Shown: positions 24,932-34,100, counted from the first letter of the stretch. The stretch: 44,476 bases of DNA from Microterricola pindariensis (GCF_002936985.1 NZ_MPZN01000026.1:1-44476); one strand, 5' to 3'. Notes: generated by a model not told the origin, from the letters alone. A program made the numbers and translations.

Positions 24932-26362
24932 GTGGCCAATTTTGCCCTCGCCCCCGACTGGCTGGCCGTTCCAGTCCAGCCAAACGCCCTGAACCCGGCC
25001 ATCTGGCCGGCACATGCCGAGCGCACGGATGCCGGTGAGATCAGCATCGCCGGTGTCCCGGCGCGTGCGCTGGCCGCCGAATTCGGCACCCCGCTCTACG
25101 TCTTCGACGAGGAGGACGTGCGCTCCCGCGCCATCCAGATGCGCGAGACCTTCGAGGCGGCCTTCGCCGCCATCGGGACCACTGTTTCCGTTTATTACGC
25201 CGGCAAGGCGTTCCTCAGCACGGCGGTCGTCGGCTGGGTGCGCGACGCCGGTCTCCGCGTCGACATCTGCAGCGGGGGAGAGCTCGCCGTCGCCCTCGCC
25301 GGCGGCGCCCCGGCATCCGAGCTCGGCTTCCACGGCAACAACAAGTCCGTCGCCGAGATCGACCGCGCCGTCGCCCTCGGCCTCGGCACCATCGTCATCG
25401 ACAGCTCGATCGAGATCGAGCGGGTGGCCGCGGCCGCCGCGCGGCTCGGCCGGGTGCAGGCGGTGCGCCTCCGCGTGAACAGCGGCGTGCACGCCCACAC
25501 CCACGAGTTCCTGGCCACCGCGCACGAGGACCAGAAGTTCGGCATCACGCTCGCCGACGCCCCCGCCGTCGTCGCCGCCATCCGCGCCCACGACAGCCTC
25601 GACTTCCGCGGCCTACACTGCCACATCGGCTCGCAGATCTTCGACGCGGCCGGCTTCGCCGAGTCCGCCGCGCGACTGCTCACCCTGCAGGCCGAACTGC
25701 TCGCCGGCGGGCCCGTTCCCGAGCTCAACCTCGGCGGCGGCTTCGGCATCGCCTACACCGAGGCAGACAGTCCAGCCGCCATCGAGGACATCGCCCGCGG
25801 CATGGCCGCCGCCGTCGGCGAGCAGTGCGCCCGCCTCGGCATCCCCGTGCCGCACATCGCCATCGAGCCCGGCCGCTCCATCGTCGGCAACGCCGGCGTC
25901 ACCCTGTACGAGGTCGGCACGACCAAGCAGGTCAGCGTCCCGGATGCCGGCGGCGCCGACGCCGACAACACCCGCCTCTACGTGAGCGTCGACGGCGGCA
26001 TGAGCGACAACGCCCGCCCCGCCCTCTACGGCGCCGACTACACGGTGCGCGTGGCCAACCGTGCCTCCGAGGCGCCCGTGCGCCTGGTGCGGGTCGCCGG
26101 CAAGCACTGCGAGTCCGGCGACATCGTCGTGGACGCCGATTACCTGCCGAGCGACGTCACCCCGGGCGACCTGCTCGCCGTCGCCGCGACCGGCGCCTAC
26201 TGCTTCTCGCTCTCCAATAACTACAACTACCTCACCCGCCCGCCCGTCGTGGCCGTCAAGGCCGGCGCAGCCCGCCTCATCGTCCGCGGCGAGACCGAGG
26301 CCGACCTGCTCGCCCGCGACCTGGGCGCAGCCGGCTCAACCGTTCAGGAGACCGCACGATGA
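24932..26362 (+). CDS. lysA: Diaminopimelate decarboxylase
   Basis: A 476-residue PLP enzyme of fold type III that makes lysine from meso-diaminopimelate, the last step of the pathway. The PLP lysine lies in VYYAGKAFLS; HCHIGSQIFD, LNLGGGFGIAY, EPGRSIVGNAG and the substrate-binding GKHCESGD are all present. The N-terminal 40 residues are an extension relative to E. coli (420 residues), as is usual in actinobacteria. GTG 24932 has GAGG seven bases upstream inside a palindrome. First gene of the four-gene operon; its stop overlaps hom. Confidence 0.96.
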   Translation: MANFALAPDWLAVPVQPNALNPAIWPAHAERTDAGEISIAGVPARALAAEFGTPLYVFDEEDVRSRAIQMRETFEAAFAAIGTTVSVYYAGKAFLSTAVVGWVRDAGLRVDICSGGELAVALAGGAPASELGFHGNNKSVAEIDRAVALGLGTIVIDSSIEIERVAAAAARLGRVQAVRLRVNSGVHAHTHEFLATAHEDQKFGITLADAPAVVAAIRAHDSLDFRGLHCHIGSQIFDAAGFAESAARLLTLQAELLAGGPVPELNLGGGFGIAYTEADSPAAIEDIARGMAAAVGEQCARLGIPVPHIAIEPGRSIVGNAGVTLYEVGTTKQVSVPDAGGADADNTRLYVSVDGGMSDNARPALYGADYTVRVANRASEAPVRLVRVAGKHCESGDIVVDADYLPSDVTPGDLLAVAATGAYCFSLSNNYNYLTRPPVVAVKAGAARLIVRGETEADLLARDLGAAGSTVQETAR

Positions 26363-27675
26363 TCGCCTACCGCTCCCTCCGCGTCGCCCTGCTGGGCGGC
26401 GGGTCCGTCGGCGCCCAGGTCGCCCGCCTCCTGCTCGAGGAGCAGGAGGAGCTCGCCCTCCGCGTCGGCGCCAAGCTCGAGCTGATCGGCATCGCCGTGC
26501 GCGACGTCAACGCCGAGCGCACCGTCGACCTGCCCCGCGAGCTGTTCACCACGGATGCCGAATCCCTCATCCTCGGCGCTGACGTCGTGATCGAGCTGAT
26601 GGGCGGCATCGAGCCGGCCCGCACCCTCATCCTGCAGGCGCTCGGATCCGGCGCCGACGTCGTCACCGCCAACAAGGCCCTGATCGCCACCCACGGCCCG
26701 GAGCTCTTCGCCCTGGCCGAGCAGGTCGGCGCGCAGCTCAACTACGAGGCGGCCGTCGGCGGCGCCATCCCGATCATCCGGCCGCTGCGCGACAGCCTCG
26801 CCGGCGACACCGTGCTGCGTATCCTCGGCATCGTCAACGGCACCACGAACTTCATCCTCGACCAGATGGACTCGACCGGCGCCACGCTGGAGGACGCCCT
26901 CGCCACGGCGACGGCGCTCGGCTACGCAGAGGCAGACCCGACCGCCGACATCGGCGGCTACGACGCCGCCCAGAAGGCCGCCATCCTGGCCGGACTCGCC
27001 TTCCACACCTCGGTGCCGATCGACTCCGTCTACCGCGAGGGCATCACCGGGATCACGGCCGAGCAGATCGCCTCCGCCCAGAAGGCCGGCTACGTCGTCA
27101 AGCTGCTCGCCGTCTGCGAGCGCGTCACCGACCCCGCCACCGGCGTCGAGGGCGTCTCCGCCCGCGTGCACCCCGCCATGGTTCCGCGCGACCACCCGCT
27201 GGCCGCCGTCCGCGGCGCGAACAACGCCGTCTTCGTCGAGGCGGAGTCCGCCGGCAGCCTGATGTTCTACGGCGCGGGAGCCGGGGGAGTGGAGACGGCA
27301 TCCGCCGTGCTCGGCGACCTCGTCTCGCTCGGCCGCAGGCACGTCGCCGGCGGCCCCGGCCTCGGCGAGTCCACCCACTCCGAGCTGCCGATCCTCGACA
27401 TCAGCAGCGTGAGCACCCGCTACTCGGTCACCCTCGAGGTCACCGACGAGCCCGGCGTCCTGGCCGCCATCGCCAACGTCTTCGCCGAGAACGGCGTATC
27501 GGTCGAGCTCGTCGAGCAGTCGATCCAGGGCGACGCCGGCACGGCTACCCTTGTGATCGGGACCCACCAAGCCCCCGAGGCCGCGCTCGCGGCCACGGTC
27601 GACGCCCTGTCGTCAAACAGTGTTGTGACATCCGTCGCATCCGTCATCAGAGTTGAAGGAGCCCAGCGACCATGA
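26359..27675 (+). CDS. hom: Homoserine dehydrogenase
   Basis: A 438-residue NAD(P)-dependent enzyme at the branch to threonine and methionine. The Rossmann motif VALLGGGSVGAQVA is at residues 8-21. NKALIA, the signature GIVNGTTNFIL and DIGGYDAAQKAAILAGLAF follow. A C-terminal ACT domain (about 352-430, VTDEPGVLAAIANVF) is the site of threonine feedback inhibition in related enzymes. ATG 26359 overlaps the lysA stop (ATGA), with AGGAG seven bases upstream. Confidence 0.97.
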   Translation: MIAYRSLRVALLGGGSVGAQVARLLLEEQEELALRVGAKLELIGIAVRDVNAERTVDLPRELFTTDAESLILGADVVIELMGGIEPARTLILQALGSGADVVTANKALIATHGPELFALAEQVGAQLNYEAAVGGAIPIIRPLRDSLAGDTVLRILGIVNGTTNFILDQMDSTGATLEDALATATALGYAEADPTADIGGYDAAQKAAILAGLAFHTSVPIDSVYREGITGITAEQIASAQKAGYVVKLLAVCERVTDPATGVEGVSARVHPAMVPRDHPLAAVRGANNAVFVEAESAGSLMFYGAGAGGVETASAVLGDLVSLGRRHVAGGPGLGESTHSELPILDISSVSTRYSVTLEVTDEPGVLAAIANVFAENGVSVELVEQSIQGDAGTATLVIGTHQAPEAALAATVDALSSNSVVTSVASVIRVEGAQRP

Positions 27676-28769
27676 ACGCCCAGCCCAGCCCCACTTCACG
27701 GCAATGGCGCGGCGTCCTGCGTGAATACGCGGACCGCCTGAATGTGACGGACGCCACCCCCATCATCACCCTGGGCGAGGGCGGGACCCCGCTCATCCCG
27801 GCCCCCGCGCTCTCCGCGCGCACCGGTGCCAAGGTGTGGGTCAAGTTCGAGGGGATGAACCCGACCGGCTCCTTCAAGGACCGCGGCATGACGATGGCCA
27901 TCTCCAAGGCCGTCGAGGCCGGCGCCAAGGCCGTCATCTGCGCCTCCACCGGCAACACCTCCGCCTCGGCCGCCGCCTACGCCGCCCACGCCGGCATCAC
28001 CGCCGCCGTGCTCGTGCCGGAGGGCAAGATCGCCATGGGCAAGCTCAGCCAGGCGGTCGTGCACAACGGCCAGCTGCTGCAGGTGCAGGGCAACTTCGAC
28101 GACTGCCTCGACATCGCCCGCGACCTCGCCGCCAACTACCCGGTGCACCTGGTCAACTCGGTCAACAACGACCGCATCGAGGGCCAGAAGACGGCCGCAT
28201 TCGAGGTGTCGGAGGTTCTCGGCGACGCGCCGGACTTCCACTTCCTGCCCGTCGGCAACGCCGGCAACTACTCGGCGTACTTCCGCGGCTACAGCGAGGA
28301 CCTCGAGCGCGGCACCACCACCAAGCTGCCCCGCATGTTCGGCTTCCAGGCCGCCGGCTCCGCACCCATCGTGCTCGGCCACGTCGTGAAGAACCCCGAG
28401 ACGATCGCCAGCGCCATCCGCATCGGCAACCCGGCATCGTGGGAGATGGCCCTCAACGCCCGCGAGGTCAGCAACGGCTACTTCGGCGCCATCACCGACG
28501 AGCGCATCCTCGAGGCGTACCGCATCCTGGCCGCCGAGGTCGGAATCTTCGTCGAGCCCGCCTCCGCCATCAGCGTGGCCGGCCTGCTCGAGCAGGCGGA
28601 CGCCGGCAACGTCCCCGCCGGCGCGACCGTCGTGCTCACCGTCACCGGCCACGGCCTGAAGGACCCGCAGTGGGCCCTGCAGACCGCAGACGGCGGCACC
28701 GTGCAGCCGACCGTCGTCCCCGTCGACACCGCCGAGATCGCCAGCGTCCTCGGACTGGGCAAGGCGTGA
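27672..28769 (+). CDS. thrC: Threonine synthase
   Basis: A 365-residue PLP enzyme of fold type II that converts O-phosphohomoserine to threonine. The PLP lysine is K69 in NPTGSFKDRGM; the phosphate-binding ASTGNTSASAAAYAA and the second substrate region PVGNAGNYSAYF are present. This is the short class typical of actinobacteria. ATG 27672 overlaps the hom stop as ATGA, with AAGGAG upstream. Confidence 0.97.
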   Translation: MNAQPSPTSRQWRGVLREYADRLNVTDATPIITLGEGGTPLIPAPALSARTGAKVWVKFEGMNPTGSFKDRGMTMAISKAVEAGAKAVICASTGNTSASAAAYAAHAGITAAVLVPEGKIAMGKLSQAVVHNGQLLQVQGNFDDCLDIARDLAANYPVHLVNSVNNDRIEGQKTAAFEVSEVLGDAPDFHFLPVGNAGNYSAYFRGYSEDLERGTTTKLPRMFGFQAAGSAPIVLGHVVKNPETIASAIRIGNPASWEMALNAREVSNGYFGAITDERILEAYRILAAEVGIFVEPASAISVAGLLEQADAGNVPAGATVVLTVTGHGLKDPQWALQTADGGTVQPTVVPVDTAEIASVLGLGKA

Positions 28770-29746
28770 CCGGCGTGATGCCCGGCGCCGGGAGCACGGC
28801 AGCGGTGACCCCGCTGCGTGAGCTCGGCGCTCTCATCGACGGCCGCCGCGTCGAGGTCAAGGTTCCCGCCACCACGGCGAACCTCGGCCCCGGCTTCGAC
28901 ACCCTCGGCCTGGCACTGGCCCAGTACGACGACCTCGTCGTGACGGCATCCGCGACCCCCGGCGTCCACGTCGAGGTGCACGGAGTCGGCGCCGGCGAGG
29001 TGCCCACCGACGAGACCCACCTCGTCGTCCGTGCCATCGCACACGGCCTCGCCCACTACGGCTACGCGCTGCCGGGGCTTCGCCTCGAGGCGCACAACAC
29101 CATCCCGCACGGGCGCGGCCTCGGCTCCTCCGGCGCCGCCATCTCGGCCGGCATCATCGCCGCCCGCGGCCTGCTCACCGGCATCGCCGAGATGAGCGAT
29201 GTGGACGCACTGGCCCTCGCCACCGACATGGAGGGGCACCCGGACAACGTCGCGCCCGCCCTGTTCGGCGGCCTCACCATCGCCTGGGTGACCCCGGACG
29301 GCCCGCAGCACAAGAAGCTCATGGTGCACCGCGGCGTCTCACCCGTCGTGTTCGTGCCAGAGGCCGAGATGTCCACGGCGCTGGCGCGCAGCCTGCAGCC
29401 GGACTCCGTGCCGCACGAGGACGCCGTGTTCAACGTGTCGCGCTCGGCCCTGCTGATCGCCTCCCTGATCCAGAGCCCTGAGCTGCTTCTCGCGGCCACC
29501 GAAGACAAACTGCACCAGAACTACCGCGCCGCGGCGATGCCGGAGACGAACCGTCTCATCACGCTGCTGCGGGACGCGGGCCTGCCCGCCGTGGTCTCCG
29601 GTGCCGGTCCATCGATTCTGGTGCTGGCGAGCGACCCCAGCCAGCGCCTGATCGCGGCCGAGCTCGTGGCCCAGCACGCGGAGACCCCGTGGCAGGCGCT
29701 CATGCTCGCCGTCGACGTGAAGGGAACGGTGCTCGGCGTCAGCTAG
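28766..29746 (+). CDS. thrB: Homoserine kinase
   Basis: A 326-residue GHMP-family kinase that phosphorylates homoserine. The GHMP ATP motif IPHGRGLGSSGAA is at about residues 113-125; VPATTANLGPGFDTLGLAL and the C-terminal SGAGPSILVLA are typical. GTG 28766 overlaps the thrC stop as GTGA; ATG 28778 four codons later is also possible. Last gene of the operon, followed by a strong hairpin. Confidence 0.95.
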   Translation: MTGVMPGAGSTAAVTPLRELGALIDGRRVEVKVPATTANLGPGFDTLGLALAQYDDLVVTASATPGVHVEVHGVGAGEVPTDETHLVVRAIAHGLAHYGYALPGLRLEAHNTIPHGRGLGSSGAAISAGIIAARGLLTGIAEMSDVDALALATDMEGHPDNVAPALFGGLTIAWVTPDGPQHKKLMVHRGVSPVVFVPEAEMSTALARSLQPDSVPHEDAVFNVSRSALLIASLIQSPELLLAATEDKLHQNYRAAAMPETNRLITLLRDAGLPAVVSGAGPSILVLASDPSQRLIAAELVAQHAETPWQALMLAVDVKGTVLGVS

Positions 29747-29797
29747 ACCGAGCCCTCCGTCACCCTGCGACTCCGTTTCACGAGATTCTGCAGATCC

Positions 29798-29835
29798 GAG
29801 CGGATGCCGCGGCCAACAGGCCGCGGCATCCGCTC
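29798..29835 (+). terminator. Hairpin terminator of the lysA-hom-thrCB operon
   Basis: A perfect 17-bp stem (29798-29814 with 29819-29835) and AACA loop lie 52 bp past the thrB stop. It is followed by TCTG, so there is no real T-tract. Both arms contain the over-represented octamer CGGATGCC/GGCATCCG. Confidence 0.75.
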
Positions 29836-29864
29836 TCTGCGTTCCAGCTGCCGCCCGCCTGCGC

Positions 29865-29926
29865 CATCGACTACGCGGAAAGCGCTCCAACCGCGCCAGG
29901 TTGGGGCACCTTGTGCGTAGTCGATG
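29865..29926. repeat. 62-nt nested imperfect palindrome
   Basis: Outer arms CATCGACTACGC (29865-29876) and GCGTAGTCGATG (29915-29926) pair over 12 bp. Inner arms GCTCCAACC (29884-29892) and GGTTGGGGC (29899-29907) pair over 9, including one G-T. Seven-base internal loops and a 6-base top loop complete the structure. It lies in the gene-free 29747-30569 stretch. It may be a structured RNA, a second terminator or a REP-like element. Confidence 0.7.
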
Positions 29927-29974
29927 CGTTGCCGGCCGGGAGCAGCCGCTGGTTGCTGCTGTCGAGAGCCCGGC

Positions 29975-30272
29975 GACTCGTGCGCGGAGCGGGTCGTGAC
30001 GCCTCGGGCCGGCGAGCACCCTCACGTTGGCTCGAGGGAGCTTGCGACCGAAGCCAGCGGTGCAGGGCGGGCGGTTGCCGGGTGCACCCGGTGCACTCGT
30101 TGACTCGTGCGCGGAACGGGTCGTGCGGGGGGAGGCCGACGAGCACCCTCACGTTGGCTCGAGGGAGCTTGCGACCGAAGCCAACGGTGCAGGGCGGGCG
30201 GTTGCCGGGTGCACCCGGTGCACTCGTTGACTCGTGCGCGGAGCGGGTCGTGCGGGGGGAGGCCGACGAGCA
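29975..30272. repeat. 127-bp tandem repeat, 2.35 copies
   Basis: Units begin at 29975, 30102 and 30229, each with GACTCGTGCGCGGA(G/A)CGGG. Units 1 and 2 (29975-30101, 30102-30228) are nearly identical except around a short stretch after the start; unit 3 stops after 44 bp. Each full unit holds the perfect 14-bp palindrome CCGGGTGCACCCGG (30078-30091, 30205-30218). The period is not a multiple of three and no frame keeps the same peptide through the units, so it is non-coding. The rest of 29747-30569 holds the thr terminator, a palindrome and the rho leader. Confidence 0.88.
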
Positions 30273-30569
30273 GCGGTTGCCGTTTTGTAGGTTGCCTGGG
30301 GAATGGCTGCCGCCTTTCGCGACGCTTCGCGACACGCCGTTGCCCGCGTGTGAGAAACGCGCAGCCCGAGATGCTAGGGTTGCAGAGCACCCGGTAAACG
30401 GCGCCACACAGGCGAATCCAGAACCCGGTGTATTTCTAGCAAATCTTGCTTTCGCTCGCGCCAACTGCTCTGCGCGTCATCTCCCTTGATACTCGCTCTC
30501 AGAAGCTCGAACGATCAGCTCCCTGGCACCACACTCTCGTTGTGGGCCAGACGGAAGGACCAAGACCCC

Positions 30570-32801
30570 GTGACTGATGTCAACACCGGCGCCACAGGCG
30601 CACACACCCGTACCGAACTGAACGCGCTGCGCGTTGCCGAGCTGCAGGCCCTGGCCAACCAGCTGGGCATCAGCGGTGCAGGCAAGCTCCGCAAGGGCGA
30701 GCTCATCGATGCGATCTCCGAGACCGAAGCGACGGCCGCCCCGGCATCCGCTGCCCCGGCCGCCGCAGTGGAGGCCGTCATCGTCGACGCCGCTCCCGTC
30801 GCGCCGGCCGCGGCCGCTCAGGCCCCGGCAGCCGCACCGGCCGAGTCGCCCGCTGAGGCGCCTGCCGCGCAGCCCGCCCGCGCCAAGCGCGGACCGCGCC
30901 GTGCCAGCAGCGCGACGGCAGCAGCAGGCCACGTCAACGTGGAGGCCGGCACCGGCCTGGACAGCCTCGTCCCCGCGCTCGACGCCGTCGCAGCCAACAA
31001 GGCGAACAAGGCCAACCAGACGAACAAGGCCGGCCAGGCGGGCAAGACCGCCGCGCCGATCGACGCCGCTGGCACCGACGCAGCCGTCGCCGACACGACG
31101 GCCGCCGACACCACGGTCGCCGGCGCCACCGAGGGCGACGCCAGCGAGAAGCCCGCACAGAACGAGCGGGGCGGCCGCAACCGCCGCCGCAGCTCGCGCG
31201 GCGGCGACGCCCCCGCGAACGGCGACTCGGGCGAGGCCGCAGAGGCCACCGCGCCCGCCGAGGGCGAGAGCGCCGAGGCCGGCACCAGCGAGGAGCCCCG
31301 TCAGGGACGCAACCGCAACCGCAACCGCAACAAGCAGCAGAACGGCGGCGAGCAGGCCGACGGCCAGCAGGGCGAGCGTCAGCAGGGCGAGCGTCAGCAG
31401 GGCGAGCGCCAGCAGAACGACCGCCAGCAGGGCGAGCGCCAGGGCAACCAGCGCAACCAGCGCGGCCAGCAGCAGGAGCAGGGCCAGGGCGCCCAGCAGG
31501 CGCAGAACCGTGGCGAGCGCGATGGCCGGGGCGAGCGCGAACTCCTCGACGGCGACCGCAGCGGCCGCAGCCGTTTCCGTGACCGCAAGCGTCGCGGCGG
31601 CGGCCTCGACGACGACTTCGAGCCCGAGATCAGCGACGACGACGTGCTCGTTCCCGTTGCCGGCATCCTCGATGTCCTCGACAACTACGCCTTCGTGCGC
31701 ACCAGCGGCTACCTGCCCGGCCCGAGCGACGTCTACGTCTCGCTCGGCCAGGTCAAGAAGTACAACCTGCGCAAGGGTGACGCCGTCGTCGGCGCCATCC
31801 GCCAGCCGCACGAGGGCGACCAGAGCGGCCGCCAGAAGTACAACGCCATCGTCAAGGTCGACTCGATCAACGGCCAGACCGTCGACGAGGCCGCGGCCCG
31901 CGTGGAGTTCCAGAAGCTGACCCCGCTCTACCCGCAGGAGCGCCTGCGCCTGGAGACCGAGTCCGGCAAGGTCACCCAGCGCATCATCGACCTGGTGTCG
32001 CCGATCGGCAAGGGCCAGCGCGGCCTGATCGTCGCTCCGCCGAAGGCCGGCAAGACCATCGTTCTGCAGCAGATCGCCAGCGCCATCGCGCAGAACAACC
32101 CCGAGGTCCACCTCATGGTCGTTCTGGTCGACGAGCGGCCCGAAGAGGTCACCGACATGCAGCGCACCGTCAAGGGTGAGGTCATCGCCTCCACCTTCGA
32201 CCGCCCGGCAGAAGACCACACCACGGTCGCCGAGCTGGCCATCGAGCGCGCGAAGCGCCTCGTCGAGCTCGGCCACGACGTCGTCGTGCTGCTCGACTCG
32301 ATCACCCGCCTCGGCCGCGCGTACAACCTTGCCTCGCCGGCATCCGGCCGGATCCTCTCCGGCGGCGTCGACGCTGCAGCCCTGTACCCGCCGAAGCGCT
32401 TCTTCGGTGCCGCCCGCAACATCGAGAACGGTGGCTCGCTCACCATCCTGGCCACCGCGCTCATCGAGACCGGTTCCAAGATGGACGAGGTCATCTTCGA
32501 GGAGTTCAAGGGCACCGGCAACATGGAGCTGCGCCTGTCCCGCCAGCTCGCCGACAAGCGCATCTTCCCGGCCGTTGACGTCAACGCATCCGGCACCCGC
32601 CGCGAAGAGATGCTGATGAGTGCCGACGAGGTCAAGATCACCTGGAAGCTGCGCCGCGCCCTCGCCGGCCTCGAGCAGCAGCAGGCCCTCGAGGCCGTCC
32701 TCGGGCGCCTCAAGGAGACCCAGTCCAACGTCGAGTTCCTCATGCAGGTGCAGAAGACCATGCCGGCGGGCACCGCCGGTCACGAGAACGACCACCGCTA
32801 G
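30570..32801 (+). CDS. rho: Transcription termination factor Rho, long actinobacterial form
   Basis: A 743-residue hexameric RNA helicase that ends transcription. The Rho_N domain (about 15-50, LRVAELQALANQLGIS) is separated by about 300 disordered residues from the RNA-binding OB fold (from about 365, NYAFVRTSGYLPGPSDVYVS) and the ATPase (Walker A APPKAGKT near 490, Walker B VVVLLDS near 570). The insert is Ala/Pro-rich, then Arg/Gln/Gly-rich, with (QQGER) repeats at residues 266-290. GTG 30570 was chosen; AAGGA lies about 10 bases upstream. A -10-like TAGGGT at 30375-30380 implies a leader of about 190 bases; rho leaders are often autoregulated. Confidence 0.96.
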   Translation: MTDVNTGATGAHTRTELNALRVAELQALANQLGISGAGKLRKGELIDAISETEATAAPASAAPAAAVEAVIVDAAPVAPAAAAQAPAAAPAESPAEAPAAQPARAKRGPRRASSATAAAGHVNVEAGTGLDSLVPALDAVAANKANKANQTNKAGQAGKTAAPIDAAGTDAAVADTTAADTTVAGATEGDASEKPAQNERGGRNRRRSSRGGDAPANGDSGEAAEATAPAEGESAEAGTSEEPRQGRNRNRNRNKQQNGGEQADGQQGERQQGERQQGERQQNDRQQGERQGNQRNQRGQQQEQGQGAQQAQNRGERDGRGERELLDGDRSGRSRFRDRKRRGGGLDDDFEPEISDDDVLVPVAGILDVLDNYAFVRTSGYLPGPSDVYVSLGQVKKYNLRKGDAVVGAIRQPHEGDQSGRQKYNAIVKVDSINGQTVDEAAARVEFQKLTPLYPQERLRLETESGKVTQRIIDLVSPIGKGQRGLIVAPPKAGKTIVLQQIASAIAQNNPEVHLMVVLVDERPEEVTDMQRTVKGEVIASTFDRPAEDHTTVAELAIERAKRLVELGHDVVVLLDSITRLGRAYNLASPASGRILSGGVDAAALYPPKRFFGAARNIENGGSLTILATALIETGSKMDEVIFEEFKGTGNMELRLSRQLADKRIFPAVDVNASGTRREEMLMSADEVKITWKLRRALAGLEQQQALEAVLGRLKETQSNVEFLMQVQKTMPAGTAGHENDHR
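31365..31439 (+). repeat. 15-bp in-frame repeat inside rho
   Basis: Five 15-bp units starting CAGCAG (31365, 31380, 31395, 31410, 31425) encode QQGER three times, QQNDR, and QQGER. They lie in the disordered insert, so unit number could change without breaking the frame. Confidence 0.85.
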
Positions 32802-32810
32802 CTCTCTGTC

Positions 32811-32867
32811 AGAACCCGTCTGGTCCCGCGGATGCACGATCGTGCATCCGCGGGGCAGGCGGGTTCT
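32811..32867 (+). terminator. Long palindromic terminator between rho and prfA
   Basis: The core 32825-32854 is a perfect 30-bp palindrome (centre ACGATCGT). It is extended by outer arms AGAACCCG (32811-32818) and CGGGTTCT (32860-32867) with two short internal loops. TTGT follows. It starts 10 bp past the rho stop and ends 35 bp before prfA, so it should reduce or stop read-through. Confidence 0.75.
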
Positions 32868-32901
32868 TGTCGTCGAGGGAGAATGAGTCACGGAGGAAGC
32901 A

Positions 32902-33981
32902 ATGTTTGAATCAGTCCAGGTCCTGTTCAAGGAGCACGCCGATCTGCAGGAGCAGCTCGCCGACCCCGCGCTGCACGCCGACGCGGCGCGCGCCAAGAAG
33001 GTGAACCGGCGCTACGCCGAGCTCTCCAAGATCGTCGCCGCCCACGAGGGCTGGGTGCAGGCGCAGGACGACCTCGCCGCAGCTAAGGAGCTGGCCAAGG
33101 AGGACGACGCCTTCGCCGAGGAGCTCCCCGCCATGGAGGAGCACCTGGCGACCGCGCAGGAGAAGCTGCGCCGCCTGCTGATTCCGCGCGACCCGGATGA
33201 CGGCCGCGACGTGATCATGGAGATCAAGGGTGGAGAGGGCGGCGCGGAGAGCGCGCTGTTCGCCGCCGACCTGCTCCGCATGTACATGCAGTACGCCGCT
33301 TCCAAGGGCTGGAAGACGGAGATGATCGAGAGCGACGAGAGCGATCTCGGCGGCTACAAGAACGTCCAGATCGCCATCAAGTCCAACGCCACCGACCCGT
33401 CGCAGGGCGTCTGGGCGCACCTCAAGTACGAGGGCGGCGTGCACCGCGTGCAGCGCGTGCCCGCGACCGAGACCCAGGGCCGCATCCACACCTCGACGAC
33501 CGGCGTGCTGGTCTTCCCCGAGGTCGACGAGCCTGAGGAGGTCGAGATCCACGCGAACGACCTCAAGATCGACGTCTACCGCTCCAGCGGCCCCGGCGGC
33601 CAGTCGGTCAACACGACCGACTCCGCCGTGCGCATCACACACCTCCCGACCGGCATCGTCGTGGCCATGCAGAACGAGAAGAGCCAGCTGCAGAACCGCG
33701 AGGCCGGCATGCGCGTGCTGCGCGCCCGCATCCTGGCCCGCCGCCAGGAGGAGCAGGCCGAGCTCGACAGCGCCAAGCGCAAGACACAGATCCGCACCAT
33801 GGACCGTTCAGAGCGCATCCGCACGTACAACTTCCCGGAGAACCGCATCGCGGATCACCGCACCGGCTACAAGGCGTACAACCTCGACTCCGTCATGAAC
33901 GGCGCACTCGACCCCGTCATCGAGTCGGCGATCCACGCCGACGAGGAGGCGCGCCTGGCCGACATCGGCGACCAGGGCTAG
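32902..33981 (+). CDS. prfA: Peptide chain release factor 1
   Basis: A 359-residue class I release factor that reads UAA and UAG. The tripeptide region reads PAT (in [14 protein letters not shown]), the RF1 version rather than the SPF of RF2. The GGQ motif is at 232-234, and Q234 is the residue PrmC methylates. Domain order (helical 1, codon-reading 2/4, GGQ 3) is normal. ATG 32902 has GGAGGA upstream. prmC is not next to it but 3.4 kb away. Confidence 0.97.
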   Translation: MFESVQVLFKEHADLQEQLADPALHADAARAKKVNRRYAELSKIVAAHEGWVQAQDDLAAAKELAKEDDAFAEELPAMEEHLATAQEKLRRLLIPRDPDDGRDVIMEIKGGEGGAESALFAADLLRMYMQYAASKGWKTEMIESDESDLGGYKNVQIAIKSNATDPSQGVWAHLKYEGGVHRVQRVPATETQGRIHTSTTGVLVFPEVDEPEEVEIHANDLKIDVYRSSGPGGQSVNTTDSAVRITHLPTGIVVAMQNEKSQLQNREAGMRVLRARILARRQEEQAELDSAKRKTQIRTMDRSERIRTYNFPENRIADHRTGYKAYNLDSVMNGALDPVIESAIHADEEARLADIGDQG

Positions 33982-34076
33982 TCACCCGCACCCGTGCGGA
34001 TGCACCCCCAGCGGCGCAGCAGGCTTCGGCCGGCTGCGCCACTGCTGTCTCCGCCGTCTGTTCCGCCCCTGCGGCC

Positions 34077-34100
34077 CGCGTGCGCACGCGCACGCGCACA
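34077..34100. other. 24-nt alternating pyrimidine-purine tract
   Basis: Every base from 34077 to 34100 alternates pyrimidine and purine, mainly CG and CA steps. Such tracts can form Z-DNA under negative supercoiling. It lies about 70 bp before the CEO-synthase-like gene; the 190-bp gap contains no gene. Confidence 0.6.

Noticed and set aside
29975-30272. CRISPR array
   Set aside because: Units are adjacent with no unique spacers, far longer than CRISPR repeats, and no cas genes are near. The same applies to the 24-bp repeat at 35653.
29689-30489. 266-codon frame through the 127-bp repeat
   Set aside because: The repeat period is not a multiple of three, so each unit is read in a different frame. 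It begins inside thrB and resembles no known protein.
30477-32996. Long open frame (839 codons) antisense to rho
   Set aside because: Its product is an unnatural Leu/Val/Ala/Gly mix with no family resemblance, and rho on the other strand is unmistakable. It is a by-product of high GC content.
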